From the NCBI GenBank assembly GCA_021166775.1, contig JAJPEQ010000010.1, positions 1-64,000 on the forward strand: a DNA stretch of 64,000 nt, in the 5' to 3' direction. Every line of letters starts with the position of its first letter. The stretch's first letter is position 1. Both the position numbers and the translations under genes were made by a program. The DNA is from Comamonas sp. GTDB lineage: Bacteria > Pseudomonadota > Gammaproteobacteria > Burkholderiales > Burkholderiaceae_C. This document shows, in pieces, positions 54,716 to 64,000 of this stretch. The notes under the pieces were generated by a model. That model was not told the origin of the DNA, did not search any database, and saw only the letters and a list, made by a program, of their open reading frames with translations.

Positions 54716-56587
54716 TTGTCTTCATCACTTTCCATCCTGCGCGAGGTTTTCGGCTACGAGCAGTTTCGCGGCCCGCAGGCGGCCATCATCGAGCACGTCG
54801 TGCAAGGCGGCGACGCGCTCGTGCTCATGCCCACGGGCGGCGGCAAGTCGCTGTGCTATCAGATTCCGGCCATCGCGCGCCAGCAGGCGGGCCGGGGCAT
54901 CACCCTGGTCGTCTCGCCGCTGATCGCGCTGATGCACGACCAGGTCGGGGCGCTGCGCGAAGCGGGCGTCGCGGCGGCCTTTCTCAATTCGACGCAGGAT
55001 TGGCAGCAGACGCTGCGGGTGGAGCAGCAACTGGCGCGTGGCGAGATCACGCTGCTGTACGCCGCGCCCGAGCGCGTGGTGAGCGAGCGTTTTCTGAACC
55101 TGCTCGACGACCTGCGCGGGCGCGACGCGCTGGCGCTCTTCGCCATCGACGAGGCGCACTGCGTGAGCCAGTGGGGCCACGACTTTCGCCCCGAATACCG
55201 CCAGCTCGCGCTGCTGGCCGAACGCTATCCCGGCGTACCGCGCATCGCGCTCACGGCCACCGCCGACGCGCTCACGCGCGCCGACATCCTCGAAGGCCTG
55301 CGGCTGCAGGCGGCGCGGCTGTTCGTGAGCAGTTTCGACCGGCCCAACATCCGCTACCGCGTCGAGGAAAAAAAGGAGCCGCTGGCGCAGCTGCTGCGCT
55401 TCATCGAGCACGAGCACGCCCAGGATGCGGGCATCGTCTACTGCCAGTCGCGCAGGCGGGTCGAGGAAATGGCGCAGGCGCTCGTGGACGCGGGCATCCA
55501 GGCACTGCCCTACCACGCCGGCATGCCCGCCGAGATTCGCCAGACCCACCAGGACCGGTTCCTGCGCGAGGACGCCATCGTGATGGTCGCGACCATCGCC
55601 TTCGGCATGGGCATCGACAAACCCGACGTGCGCTTCGTCGCCCATGTGGACATGCCGCGCAACATCGAGGGCTACTACCAGGAGACGGGCCGCGCCGGAC
55701 GCGATGGCCTGGCCGCCGACGCCTGGATGATCTACGGCCTGCAGGACGTGGTGAATCAGCGGCGCATGATCGACGAAGGCGACGCGTCCGAAGAGTTCAA
55801 GGCCGTGCTGCGCGGCAAGCTCGACGCGCTGCTGGCGCTGGCCGAGGCCACCGACTGCCGCCGCCAACGGCTGCTGGCCTACTTCGGCGAGGCGTCCAAG
55901 CCCTGCGGCAACTGCGACAACTGCCTGCACCCACCCGCCGTGTGGGATGGCACGGATGCGGCGCGCAAGCTCCTGTCCACCATCTACCGCGTGCACGCGG
56001 CCAGCGGCCTGACCTTCGGCATGGGGCACCTGATGGACATCGTGCGCGGCAAAGCCACCAACAAGGTGCGCCAGTTCGGCCACGAGCGGCTCTCCACCTT
56101 CAACGTGGGCGCCGAGTACAGCGAGAGCCAGCTGCGCGCCGTGCTGCGCCAGCTGCTCGCCCGGGAAGCGATCGGAGTGCAGCGCATCCAGCTCGACGGC
56201 GGGCGGGCCTTCGACACGCTGACGCTCGGCGCCAGCGCACGGGAGTTGCTGCGCGGCGAAGAGCAGGTGCTGCTGCGCGAGGCCAGCGCGTTGGCGCGCG
56301 GCAAATCCAGGTCCAGGTCACGCCGAGGCGCGCCCGCGGCGGCCGCGGCCGATCTCGGGCCCGAGGCACAGATGCGCTTCATCAACCTCAAGGCCTGGCG
56401 CGCCGAGGTCGCGCGCAAGCACGGCCTGCCGGCCTATGTGGTGTTTCAGGACACGACGCTCGCGGCGATTGCCCACCGCAATCCGGCGTCGCTCGCCGAC
56501 CTGTCGGGCATCCCCGCCATGGGCGTCAAGCGGCTGGAGGCCTACGGCGCGCAGGTTCTGCAGGTGTGCCAACAAACCCAAACGTGA
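54716..56587 (+). CDS. recQ: ATP-dependent DNA helicase RecQ
   Basis: FGYEQFRGPQAAIIEHV, LMPTGGGKSLCYQIPA, DEAHC, QETGRAGRDG, RQC zinc motif CGNCDNC, HRDC domain. Start TTG 54716 preferred because ATG 54647 precedes and would translate repeat G. Confidence 0.95.
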   Translation: MSSSLSILREVFGYEQFRGPQAAIIEHVVQGGDALVLMPTGGGKSLCYQIPAIARQQAGRGITLVVSPLIALMHDQVGALREAGVAAAFLNSTQDWQQTLRVEQQLARGEITLLYAAPERVVSERFLNLLDDLRGRDALALFAIDEAHCVSQWGHDFRPEYRQLALLAERYPGVPRIALTATADALTRADILEGLRLQAARLFVSSFDRPNIRYRVEEKKEPLAQLLRFIEHEHAQDAGIVYCQSRRRVEEMAQALVDAGIQALPYHAGMPAEIRQTHQDRFLREDAIVMVATIAFGMGIDKPDVRFVAHVDMPRNIEGYYQETGRAGRDGLAADAWMIYGLQDVVNQRRMIDEGDASEEFKAVLRGKLDALLALAEATDCRRQRLLAYFGEASKPCGNCDNCLHPPAVWDGTDAARKLLSTIYRVHAASGLTFGMGHLMDIVRGKATNKVRQFGHERLSTFNVGAEYSESQLRAVLRQLLAREAIGVQRIQLDGGRAFDTLTLGASARELLRGEEQVLLREASALARGKSRSRSRRGAPAAAAADLGPEAQMRFINLKAWRAEVARKHGLPAYVVFQDTTLAAIAHRNPASLADLSGIPAMGVKRLEAYGAQVLQVCQQTQT

Positions 56588-56819
56588 GGCCACACACCCG
56601 TTTTTTTGCGCAATTGTGTTGCGTATTGCACCACTGACACGTAAAAAGCGCTTGCATCGCCGTGGAAATTAAAGAACAGTAGCGTATTGGCGGGCATGCG
56701 TCCGTCAAGAAGGTTACGGTGATCCGTCAGTTTTCGCGCATAGGGCTTCTTAGGTGATTCACTGGTGGCGGTTTCGGGACTCCGTGGTTCCATTTTTTGT
56801 TTATTAGGAGCCCCATTTC

Positions 56820-57242
56820 ATGGGCAACAAACTGTACGTCGGCAACCTGCCGTACTCGGTACGCGACGAAGATCTGCAGCAGGCCTTCGGGCAATTCGGC
56901 GTGGTCACCAGCGCCAAGGTCATGATGGAGCGCGACACCGGCCGTTCCAAGGGTTTCGGCTTTGTCGAAATGGGCAGCGACGCCGAGGCGCAGCAAGCCA
57001 TCAATGGCATGAACGGTCAGCCTCTGGGCGGTCGCAGCCTGGTGGTGAACGAAGCACGTCCCATGGAAGCTCGTCCCCCGCGTTCGGGCGGCTTTGGCGG
57101 CGGCCGCAGTGGTGGCGGCGGCTTTGGCGGCGGCCGCGGTGAAGGCGGTGGCGGCGGCTTCCGCAGCCCCTACGGCGGCGGTGGTCGTCATGGTGGCGGC
57201 GGCGGTCGCGGCGGCTACGATGGTGGCGGCAGCAGCTACTGA
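56820..57242 (+). CDS. Glycine-rich RRM RNA-binding protein
   Basis: KLYVGNLPYSVRDEDLQQAF, SKGFGFVEM, then RGG/GGG tail. Confidence 0.95.
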   Translation: MGNKLYVGNLPYSVRDEDLQQAFGQFGVVTSAKVMMERDTGRSKGFGFVEMGSDAEAQQAINGMNGQPLGGRSLVVNEARPMEARPPRSGGFGGGRSGGGGFGGGRGEGGGGGFRSPYGGGGRHGGGGGRGGYDGGGSSY

Positions 57243-57260
57243 GTCACCTCAATCACGAAA

Positions 57261-57283
57261 AAGCTCCTGCGGGAGCTTTTTTG
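57261..57283 (+). terminator. Rho-independent terminator of the RRM gene
   Basis: AAGCTCC-TGCG-GGAGCTTTTTTG. Confidence 0.93.
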
Positions 57284-57311
57284 TTGGGCGCTCTCAGCGC
57301 CCGTGCCGGCT

Positions 57312-58094
57312 CTACTCCCCTTCGCGCCGCTTGCGCGGCTGACGCGCCATCAGGCGGTCGAACCACCCATTGGGAAGCAGCGGCAGCACCCGCGCCACGA
57401 TCGCCATGGGCCACGGAATCACGCGATAACTGGCGCGCGAGGCAATGGCCCGCGCCGCCCGCCGGGCAAATGCGTCGGCCGTGAGCAAAAAAGGCATGGG
57501 GTAGCGGTTGCGCGCCGTCAGCGGTGTGGCCACGAACCCGGGACACAGCGTGAGCACGCTCACCCCGCTGCCGCCGAGTTCGCTGCGCAGGCTTTCGCAG
57601 TAGCTGATGACCGCCGCCTTGCTCGCGCAATACGCCGCCTGTCCGGGCACCCCCCGCACGCCCGCGACGCTCGCCACCGCGACGAGGCGCCCACGGCCGC
57701 GCTCGCGCATCGGCCCCAGGAAAGGCTGGAAGGTGGCGGCCAGCCCGGTGACATTGGTGGCGAGCGTACGCGCCAGCACGTCGAGATCCTGTGCCGCCCC
57801 CGTATCCATGCCGATGCTGATGCCTGCGTTGGCGATGACCACGTCGGGCAGCCCCTGGCGGCGCAGGCACTCGTGCACCGCGGCACTCAAAGAGTCCCCA
57901 TGGCTGACATCGGCCACGTAAACGGCATGATCCCCGGCGCTGGCGCCGCCACGGCTCTCCAGCCAGGAACGCATGACAGGGCCCCGGCGCGCCACGAGCG
58001 CCAGCCGCCAGCCCGCGCGCAGGTAGTGCCCCGCAAGGGCCTGCCCTATTCCGCTGGACGCACCCGTGATGAAGACCAGGGGCGGCGCGCTCAC
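57312..58094 (-). CDS. SDR-family oxidoreductase
   Basis: VFITGASSGIGQALAGHYL, NAGISIG, YCASKAAVISYCESL. Confidence 0.93.
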   Translation of the reverse strand: MSAPPLVFITGASSGIGQALAGHYLRAGWRLALVARRGPVMRSWLESRGGASAGDHAVYVADVSHGDSLSAAVHECLRRQGLPDVVIANAGISIGMDTGAAQDLDVLARTLATNVTGLAATFQPFLGPMRERGRGRLVAVASVAGVRGVPGQAAYCASKAAVISYCESLRSELGGSGVSVLTLCPGFVATPLTARNRYPMPFLLTADAFARRAARAIASRASYRVIPWPMAIVARVLPLLPNGWFDRLMARQPRKRREGE

Positions 58095-58720
58095 CGCCGT
58101 GGCCCGCCCTGACGGGGCTGCACCAGGCCGCGCACGTGGCCGTCCATCCTGAGCAGGCCCGCCTTGTTGTCGTAGTCGAGCGTGTCGGCCGTGACCGTGT
58201 CGCCGCCCTGGATCAGGGTGACGGGGTCGTCGGAGCGCACGCGCTCGGTCTGCGCCCAGGCCTGCAGCCGCTGTCCTTGCAGCCTCAGGGCCGGAATCGC
58301 CCGCTGCCCGGCCGCCGCCGGCGTGACGCGCTCGACCACCGCATCGCCCAGCAGGGTCACCTCGGAGCCATCGGCATTGCTGATCGCACGCTGGGCGGTG
58401 GCCGTCATGACACGCCCCTGGGCATTGGTGGAATGAATATCCACCTGGTCTATTTCCAGCGTATCGGTGTCTGGATAGTGCTGCGCGAGACGTCCGCGCA
58501 CCACGCTTTGCAGCCGCCCATCGGCATCGAACGACTTGACCGAAAAATCGCGCATGAAATAGTCTGCTTCATGCGCGGGACGCGCGGGCGCCTCGGGCTG
58601 CAGCGCCTGCGGCGCGTTGCGCACCAGCCACCAGGTGGCGAGGGCCAGCAGCCCCATGAGCGTCAGCGGCAGATACAGCGTGACCTGCTCCCAGGCGCGA
58701 TGCCAGACCAGCCGTGTCAT
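58091..58720 (-). CDS. lptC: LPS export system protein LptC
   Basis: N-terminal TM, YFMRDFSVKSFDADGRLQSVVRGRLAQHYPDTDTLEIDQV; downstream of kdsC with overlapping start/stop. Confidence 0.9.
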   Translation of the reverse strand: MTRLVWHRAWEQVTLYLPLTLMGLLALATWWLVRNAPQALQPEAPARPAHEADYFMRDFSVKSFDADGRLQSVVRGRLAQHYPDTDTLEIDQVDIHSTNAQGRVMTATAQRAISNADGSEVTLLGDAVVERVTPAAAGQRAIPALRLQGQRLQAWAQTERVRSDDPVTLIQGGDTVTADTLDYDNKAGLLRMDGHVRGLVQPRQGGPRR

Positions 58721-59280
58721 GAAAGTTGCGCCAGCAGGCGCGCGTAGTGTCCCCCCGCCACCAGCAGCAGGTCGCACAGCTCGCGCACCGCGCCATGCCC
58801 GCCCCGGGCGTGGGTCACGTAGTGCGCCACGGCGCGCGCCTGCGCATGAGCCTGCGCCGGCGCACAGGCCCACGCTGCGCGGCGTAGCAACGGCACATCG
58901 GGCCAATCGTCGCCCATCACGGCCGTCTCTTCCCAGGACAGCGACTGTTCTGCCAACAGGGCCTCGGCGGCGGGCAGTTTGTTCTCGCATCCCAGGCGCA
59001 GGTGAACAATGCCCAGGGCGCCCAGGCGCGCGCGCAGGGCCGCCGAATCGCGCCCGCTGACCACCATGACCGCCAGCCCGGCCTGCCGCAGCAGCTTCAG
59101 GCCATGGCCATCGAGCGAATCAAAGCGCTTGAGCATTTCACCTTCGGCGGACAGGTACAGGCCGCCGTCGGTCAACACGCCATCCACGTCGAGGATCAGG
59201 CCCCGCACCGACTGAGCGCGCAGCAGCAACTCGGGCGCGAAATGCAGTGCGGGCTCCAGAGCAGGCAAGGGCGCGGTCAT
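58717..59280 (-). CDS. kdsC: KDO-8-phosphate phosphatase
   Basis: LILDVDGVLTDGGLYLSAEGE...FDSLDGHGLKLLRQAGLAVMVVSGRDS...MGDDWPDVPLL. Confidence 0.93.
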   Translation of the reverse strand: MTAPLPALEPALHFAPELLLRAQSVRGLILDVDGVLTDGGLYLSAEGEMLKRFDSLDGHGLKLLRQAGLAVMVVSGRDSAALRARLGALGIVHLRLGCENKLPAAEALLAEQSLSWEETAVMGDDWPDVPLLRRAAWACAPAQAHAQARAVAHYVTHARGGHGAVRELCDLLLVAGGHYARLLAQLS

Positions 59281-60278
59281 CAGATCACCTTCGCGCGCAG
59301 CAGGTCGCCAATGTGCACGATGCCGACGAGCTTGCCCTCGCCATCGGTCACGAGAACACTCGTGATGTGGTGCTGCTCCATAAGCTGCGCCGCATCGGCG
59401 GCGAGCGCGTCGGGCGCGATGGTGCGCGGGTGCTGGTGCATGAGGTCCCCTGCGGTGAGCGCGAGCAGGTCGCTGCCCGCCTCGATGCGCCGACGCAGGT
59501 CGCCATCGGTGAAGATGCCCAGCAGATGCCCGCCCGCATCCACCACGGCCGCCGCGCCCACGGCCTTGGCGCTCATTTCGCGCATGAGAGCGCTGAAGCT
59601 CGCCCCGGGCGCCACCCGCGGCACCTCTTCGTCCCTGCGCATGACGTCACGCACCAACGTGAGCAGGCGCCGCCCCAGCGCTCCGCCCGGATGCGAACGG
59701 GCGAAATCCTCGGCGCGAAAGCCGCGTGCATCAAGCAAGGCCACGGCCAGTGCATCTCCCATGGCGATCTGCGCCGTGGTGCTGGCCGTCGGCGCCAGGT
59801 TGAGCGGGCAGGCCTCGCGCTGCACGCTGCAATCGAGCACGAGATCGGCATGCCGGGCCAGCGTGGACTGCAGGCCACCCGTGAGCGCCACGAGCGGCAC
59901 GCCTTCACGTGCGAGGACCGGCAGAAGGCTCGTGATCTCACTGCTCTCGCCGCTGTTGGAGAGCGCCAGCACCAGGTCTGAGCGCGTCACCATGCCCAGA
60001 TCGCCATGGCTGGCCTCGGCCGGGTGCACGAAAAACGAGGGCGTGCCCGTGGACGCCAGCGTGGCCGCGATCTTGCGACCGACATGCCCGCTTTTGCCCA
60101 TGCCCATGACCACGACGCGTCCCTGGATCACCAGAATGCGCGAGACCGCCTGCACAAAAGCGTCTCCGAGGCGCCCGGCCATGTCCTGCAGCGCCGCCGC
60201 TTCGGTGGTACAGGCGTCGCGGCCGAGTCGCAGGACGCGCCCGGCATCGACGTTCAGGGCGTCGGATAAAGAAATCAT
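59280..60278 (-). CDS. kdsD: Arabinose-5-phosphate isomerase (KpsF/GutQ family)
   Basis: SIS domain VVVMGMGKSGHVGRKIAATLASTGTPSFFVHPAEASHGDLGMV; two CBS domains. Confidence 0.94.
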   Translation of the reverse strand: MISLSDALNVDAGRVLRLGRDACTTEAAALQDMAGRLGDAFVQAVSRILVIQGRVVVMGMGKSGHVGRKIAATLASTGTPSFFVHPAEASHGDLGMVTRSDLVLALSNSGESSEITSLLPVLAREGVPLVALTGGLQSTLARHADLVLDCSVQREACPLNLAPTASTTAQIAMGDALAVALLDARGFRAEDFARSHPGGALGRRLLTLVRDVMRRDEEVPRVAPGASFSALMREMSAKAVGAAAVVDAGGHLLGIFTDGDLRRRIEAGSDLLALTAGDLMHQHPRTIAPDALAADAAQLMEQHHITSVLVTDGEGKLVGIVHIGDLLRAKVI

Positions 60279-60386
60279 GGGCAAATTCTATCGGCGGCGT
60301 ACGCTCGGTCGAAAGGCCAAGCCATCGCACAATAGCGTCACCCCGCACAACGCGCGTGTCGCGCGGCGCACCCTGGCACAGACACC

Positions 60387-60941
60387 ATGACCACCCCCAG
60401 CATCACCGACTACCTGCGCTCGCACATTCGCACCGTCCCCGACTGGCCCGCGCCGGGCGTGCAGTTTCGCGACATCACGCCACTGCTGCAGGACCCGCGG
60501 GTGTTCCGCGTGCTGATCGACACCTTCGTGCACCGCTACATGGACAAACGACTGCGCCCGGACGTGGTGGCGGGGCTGGATGCCCGCGGCTTCATCATCG
60601 GCTCGGTCCTCGCGTATGAACTGGGGCTGGGGTTCGTACCCATCCGCAAGAAGGGCAAGCTGCCCTACACCACGGTGCAGGAAACCTATGAACTCGAATA
60701 CGGCAGCGCCACGGTCGAGCTGCATGCCGACGCGGTCAAACCCGGGGATACGGTGCTGCTGGTCGATGATCTGATTGCCACGGGCGGCACGATGATGGCC
60801 GGCAAGAAACTGCTGGAAAAACTCGGGGCGCGCGTGATCGAGGGTGCCGCCATCGTCGATTTGCCGGAGCTCGGCGGCTCCATGCGCCTGCGCTCGGCGG
60901 GCCTGCCGCTGTTCACCCTGGTGAACTTCAACGGCCACTGA
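60387..60941 (+). CDS. apt: Adenine phosphoribosyltransferase
   Basis: [52 protein letters not shown]. Confidence 0.96.
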   Translation: MTTPSITDYLRSHIRTVPDWPAPGVQFRDITPLLQDPRVFRVLIDTFVHRYMDKRLRPDVVAGLDARGFIIGSVLAYELGLGFVPIRKKGKLPYTTVQETYELEYGSATVELHADAVKPGDTVLLVDDLIATGGTMMAGKKLLEKLGARVIEGAAIVDLPELGGSMRLRSAGLPLFTLVNFNGH

Positions 60942-60965
60942 ACCACGCCGCCCGCGCGACGGTGG

Positions 60966-61694
60966 TCAGTGCAGCTCGCCGTATTGCGTCGCCCCCAGGC
61001 GCGAGGCGCGTTCTTCCTGGTCGACGATCATGGTGTCGGCAAAACCATTGCCAGCGGCGTTCCCCTCCTCGACATGCGGGCGCGCATACGTCGGCGCGGC
61101 GACAGCATGCGGGGGCGCCGCCTTTTTCAAGGCCTGCTTGAACGCTTCCACTTCATCGGGTGCAATGGGCTCGAAATCGGACTCGACGGACGGTGGCGCC
61201 GCCATGGTCGGTGCCGCCACCGGCAGGGCCGCGGGCGCCGGCGCGGGCGTCTCGCGCGCGGCGGGAGCCACCGGTGCCTGAGCCACCGCAGGCGCCAAAA
61301 AACCAGGCTTGTCCACGCTGGCCAGCGCGCCATTCAGGCGCCAGTACACGGCTGTCACCTCGACGTGGAAGCGCGTTTTGGCGGTGCGCATCAGCAGTTG
61401 TTCCATTTCCGCCTGGCGCGCCGTATCGGCCCCGTAGCCCGGTGCGATGTCGAGCATGACCAGAAACTGGCGCCCATCGGCATCAAGTGACAGCACCTTG
61501 AACTTGTAGCCCGAGGACAGCACCCCCGAGCGCACCATGGTGTCGCGCACCGCCAGGTAGAGATGCTCACGCCGCTGGGTACGTTCTCCCTTGGGACCAT
61601 CGGCCGCAGCCACGGCATGCGACTGCGTCGGGGCAGCGGCATGGCGCGCACCCGCCTTCGGCTTTGAAGGGAAAAGCCAACTCAACAGCGACAT
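60966..61694 (-). CDS. Conserved hypothetical protein
   Basis: Good coding pattern; HLYLAVRDTMVRSGVLSSGYKFKVLSLDADGRQFLVMLDI; no family assigned. Confidence 0.7.
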   Translation of the reverse strand: MSLLSWLFPSKPKAGARHAAAPTQSHAVAAADGPKGERTQRREHLYLAVRDTMVRSGVLSSGYKFKVLSLDADGRQFLVMLDIAPGYGADTARQAEMEQLLMRTAKTRFHVEVTAVYWRLNGALASVDKPGFLAPAVAQAPVAPAARETPAPAPAALPVAAPTMAAPPSVESDFEPIAPDEVEAFKQALKKAAPPHAVAAPTYARPHVEEGNAAGNGFADTMIVDQEERASRLGATQYGELH

Positions 61695-61758
61695 ACCCTA
61701 CCTCTCAGATGCAAATTGTTCCAGCGTCGCAGTTTAGCGTCCCGCCGGGGTCTCGCGA

Positions 61759-62253
61759 TCAAGTCGCCGCCACGCGCAGACGTCGGTTGGCCAGGCGCTT
61801 GGCGAGCACGGCGCCCACCGCCATCACCAGGGCCAGCGCCGCGGCCGGCTGCCGGTTGGACAACTCGGCGAACCGCAACGGAGTCAGCCCCCACAAACGG
61901 CACGCGCCGTTGGCTTGCACCGTCGCGCTGCGCGAGCGGTGCGAAAAGAAGGCGCCTTCGCCCACGACCGAGCCGCTGCCGACGATGGCCAGGCGAACGC
62001 GCTGCCTCAGGTCTTGGTAATGCACGCTCAGCGACCCACTCTCGACCAGATAGAGCGAGCGGTCGCTGCTGCCCTGATCGAACAGAACCTGGCCCGCGCC
62101 CAGCTCCATCGGCTGGAGATAGGGTCCGACCAGAGCCCATTGCGCGGGGCTGAGCGCCGCGTCAAGTCCGTCCTCCTCGGAGACCTGCTGGACGGCCGCG
62201 ATCAGCCCTTCCAGACCACCGGTCGGCGTCGGCGAATAACGTTCTGTAGTCAT
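61759..62253 (-). CDS. Cyclic-nucleotide-binding-domain (Crp-like sensor domain) protein without obvious HTH
   Basis: LGAGQVLFDQGSSDRSLYLVESGSLSVHY...IVGSGSVVGEGAFFSHRSRSATVQANGACRLWGL. Confidence 0.8.
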   Translation of the reverse strand: MTTERYSPTPTGGLEGLIAAVQQVSEEDGLDAALSPAQWALVGPYLQPMELGAGQVLFDQGSSDRSLYLVESGSLSVHYQDLRQRVRLAIVGSGSVVGEGAFFSHRSRSATVQANGACRLWGLTPLRFAELSNRQPAAALALVMAVGAVLAKRLANRRLRVAAT

Positions 62254-62365
62254 GCGGGCGCAACTTACCGTGAGTTGCGCCATGATGCAAGAGGAACGGG
62301 GTGCGCCTTACACCTGGAAGCACACGCGCCGCACTCAAACCACGAGGTGGCGAGTGCCTGGGGCC

Positions 62366-63760
62366 TCACTTGCCGATGCAAAACCGCGCAAAGATCGTGC
62401 CCAGCAAGTCATCGGCCGTGAATTCCCCGGTGATGACCCCGAGCGCGCCCTGCGCCAGGCGCAGTTCCTCCGCCAACAGGTCGAGCGGCGGCAACGGTGC
62501 CTCAAGCAACTGCGCGGCCTGCAGCAGATGGGCCTGCACCTCCTTGAGCGCCTGCAGATGGCGCTCTCGCGCCATGAATACGCCCTCGGGCGTGGCCTGC
62601 CAGCCCACCACCTGCAGCAGCCGCTCGCGCAGGGCCTGCAAGCCCTGGCCGGTCAATGCCGAAAGCACCACGGCCTGCGTCGGCGCCATCGGTGCCTCAT
62701 CGGCGGCATCGGCCTTGTTCCACACATCGATCAGCGGCACCGCGCGACCGAGCCTGTCGGCGAGCTCCCGGCCCAGCGCGGCATCGGCGGCCGCGCAGTC
62801 GGCGTCCCCGCGACGCGTCAGGTCATGCAGGAACAGCACCGCGTCGGCGCGCTCGATCTGCTGCCATGCGCGCTCGATGCCGATGCGCTCGACCACATCG
62901 CCGCTGTCTCGCAGACCCGCCGTGTCGATCACATGCAGCGGCATGCCTTCGATCTGGATGGTCTGGCGCACGGTGTCGCGCGTCGTGCCCGCAATCGGCG
63001 TGACGATCGCCAGCTCTGCCCCCGCAAGCGCATTGAGCAGCGAGCTCTTGCCCACGTTGGGCTGCCCGGCGATGACCACGGTGATGCCTTCACGCAGCAG
63101 TGCCCCCTGGTGCGCCTGTCGCAGCACGGCAGCCACCTGGTTCTGCAAATTCAATAGCTGCCCACGCGCGTCTGCCTTGCGAAGAAAGTCGATTTCTTCC
63201 TCGGGAAAATCCAGCGTCGCCTCCACCAGCATGCGCAGCTGCACGAGCGCATCGCGCAGCGCGTGGATGTGCGCGGAGAGCTCGCCCGAGAGCGAGCGCG
63301 CGGCGCTGCGCGCGGCGGTCTCGGTGCTCGCGTCGATCAGGTCGGCCACGGCCTCGGCCTGGGCCAGGTCCAGCTTGTCGTTGAGAAATGCCCGCTCGGT
63401 GAATTCCCCGGGCTGCGCGGCGCGCAGGCGCGGCAGCGTGAGCCGCGCCACCTCCAGGCAGCGCGCAAGCAAGAGCTGCAGCACCACCGGACCCCCATGC
63501 GCCTGCAGCTCGAGCACGTCCTCGCCGGTGTAGCTGCGGGGCGCGGGAAACCACAGCGCCAGCCCCCGGTCGATGGCCTCACCGTGCGCATCCGGGAACG
63601 CCAGGTAATGCGCCTCGCGCGGCCGCAGATCACGCCCCAGCAGCGCCCGGGCAAAGTCCGCCAGGCCCTGCCCCGACACGCGCACGATCCCCACCGCGCC
63701 GCGCCCCGGGGCCGTGGCAATGGCGACGATGGCATCGTCATGGCGCGCCAGCGAGTTCAT
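62366..63760 (-). CDS. mnmE: tRNA uridine-5-carboxymethylaminomethyl(34) synthesis GTPase MnmE
   Basis: [49 protein letters not shown]-terminal [13 protein letters not shown]. Confidence 0.96.
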   Translation of the reverse strand: MNSLARHDDAIVAIATAPGRGAVGIVRVSGQGLADFARALLGRDLRPREAHYLAFPDAHGEAIDRGLALWFPAPRSYTGEDVLELQAHGGPVVLQLLLARCLEVARLTLPRLRAAQPGEFTERAFLNDKLDLAQAEAVADLIDASTETAARSAARSLSGELSAHIHALRDALVQLRMLVEATLDFPEEEIDFLRKADARGQLLNLQNQVAAVLRQAHQGALLREGITVVIAGQPNVGKSSLLNALAGAELAIVTPIAGTTRDTVRQTIQIEGMPLHVIDTAGLRDSGDVVERIGIERAWQQIERADAVLFLHDLTRRGDADCAAADAALGRELADRLGRAVPLIDVWNKADAADEAPMAPTQAVVLSALTGQGLQALRERLLQVVGWQATPEGVFMARERHLQALKEVQAHLLQAAQLLEAPLPPLDLLAEELRLAQGALGVITGEFTADDLLGTIFARFCIGK

Positions 63761-64000
63761 GGCAGATGCCTCCAACGCAGCGCCGACCCGGCGTAGATCA
63801 CCGCGCCCAGCACCAGCGCCGACGCAGCAAAGATCAAGCCCAGCGTGAACCCTCGCGCCTGGCCGTGTGTCGCAAGCAGGCCGGCCGTGATCGGCGGGCC
63901 GATGATCTGGCCCAGGCCATAGGCCACCGTGATCAGGCTCATGAAGCTGTCGGCCGACGCGGGCCACAGGCGCCGCGCCGCCTGCATCGCGTAAAACACG
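63757..64000 (-). CDS. MFS transporter (YbfB/YjiJ-like), C-terminal end only; runs off the window
   Basis: [54 protein letters not shown]; overlaps mnmE start by 4 nt. Confidence 0.7.
   Translation of the reverse strand, partial: VFYAMQAARRLWPASADSFMSLITVAYGLGQIIGPPITAGLLATHGQARGFTLGLIFAASALVLGAVIYAGSALRWRHLP

Overview
GC-rich bacterial chromosomal window. Gene content and organisation suggest a betaproteobacterium, probably Comamonadaceae/Burkholderiales (inference). The left edge is the trailer end of a type I-F-like CRISPR array: 31 complete 28-bp repeats plus one partial repeat, with no cas genes in view. Next come an EamA/AraC pair and a compact three-gene operon encoding an octaheme hydroxylamine-oxidoreductase-like cytochrome with a C-terminal membrane anchor (haoA-like), a HaoB-like membrane protein and a CcmI-like TPR protein. 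The rest is mostly housekeeping: ribE, rsmE, amgK-like, lptD-surA-rsmA, maeB, dinG-like, sucCD, argC, recQ, lptC-kdsC-kdsD, apt, mnmE. It also holds several signalling modules, a secreted barnase-like RNase with barstar, and an ABC importer. MetH is split into two genes about 9.4 kb apart; the larger one has a strong SAH-riboswitch match whose 3' strand can pair with the ribosome-binding site. A family of at least seven short intergenic repeats built on an AGCGCTT...AAGCGCT core is scattered across the window. Top candidates for follow-up are the hao-like operon, the SAH-riboswitch/RBS-sequestration architecture, the CRISPR array (including its antisense overlap with the eamA coding end), the dispersed repeat family, and the PP2C-FHA-metallo-beta-lactamase signalling operon.
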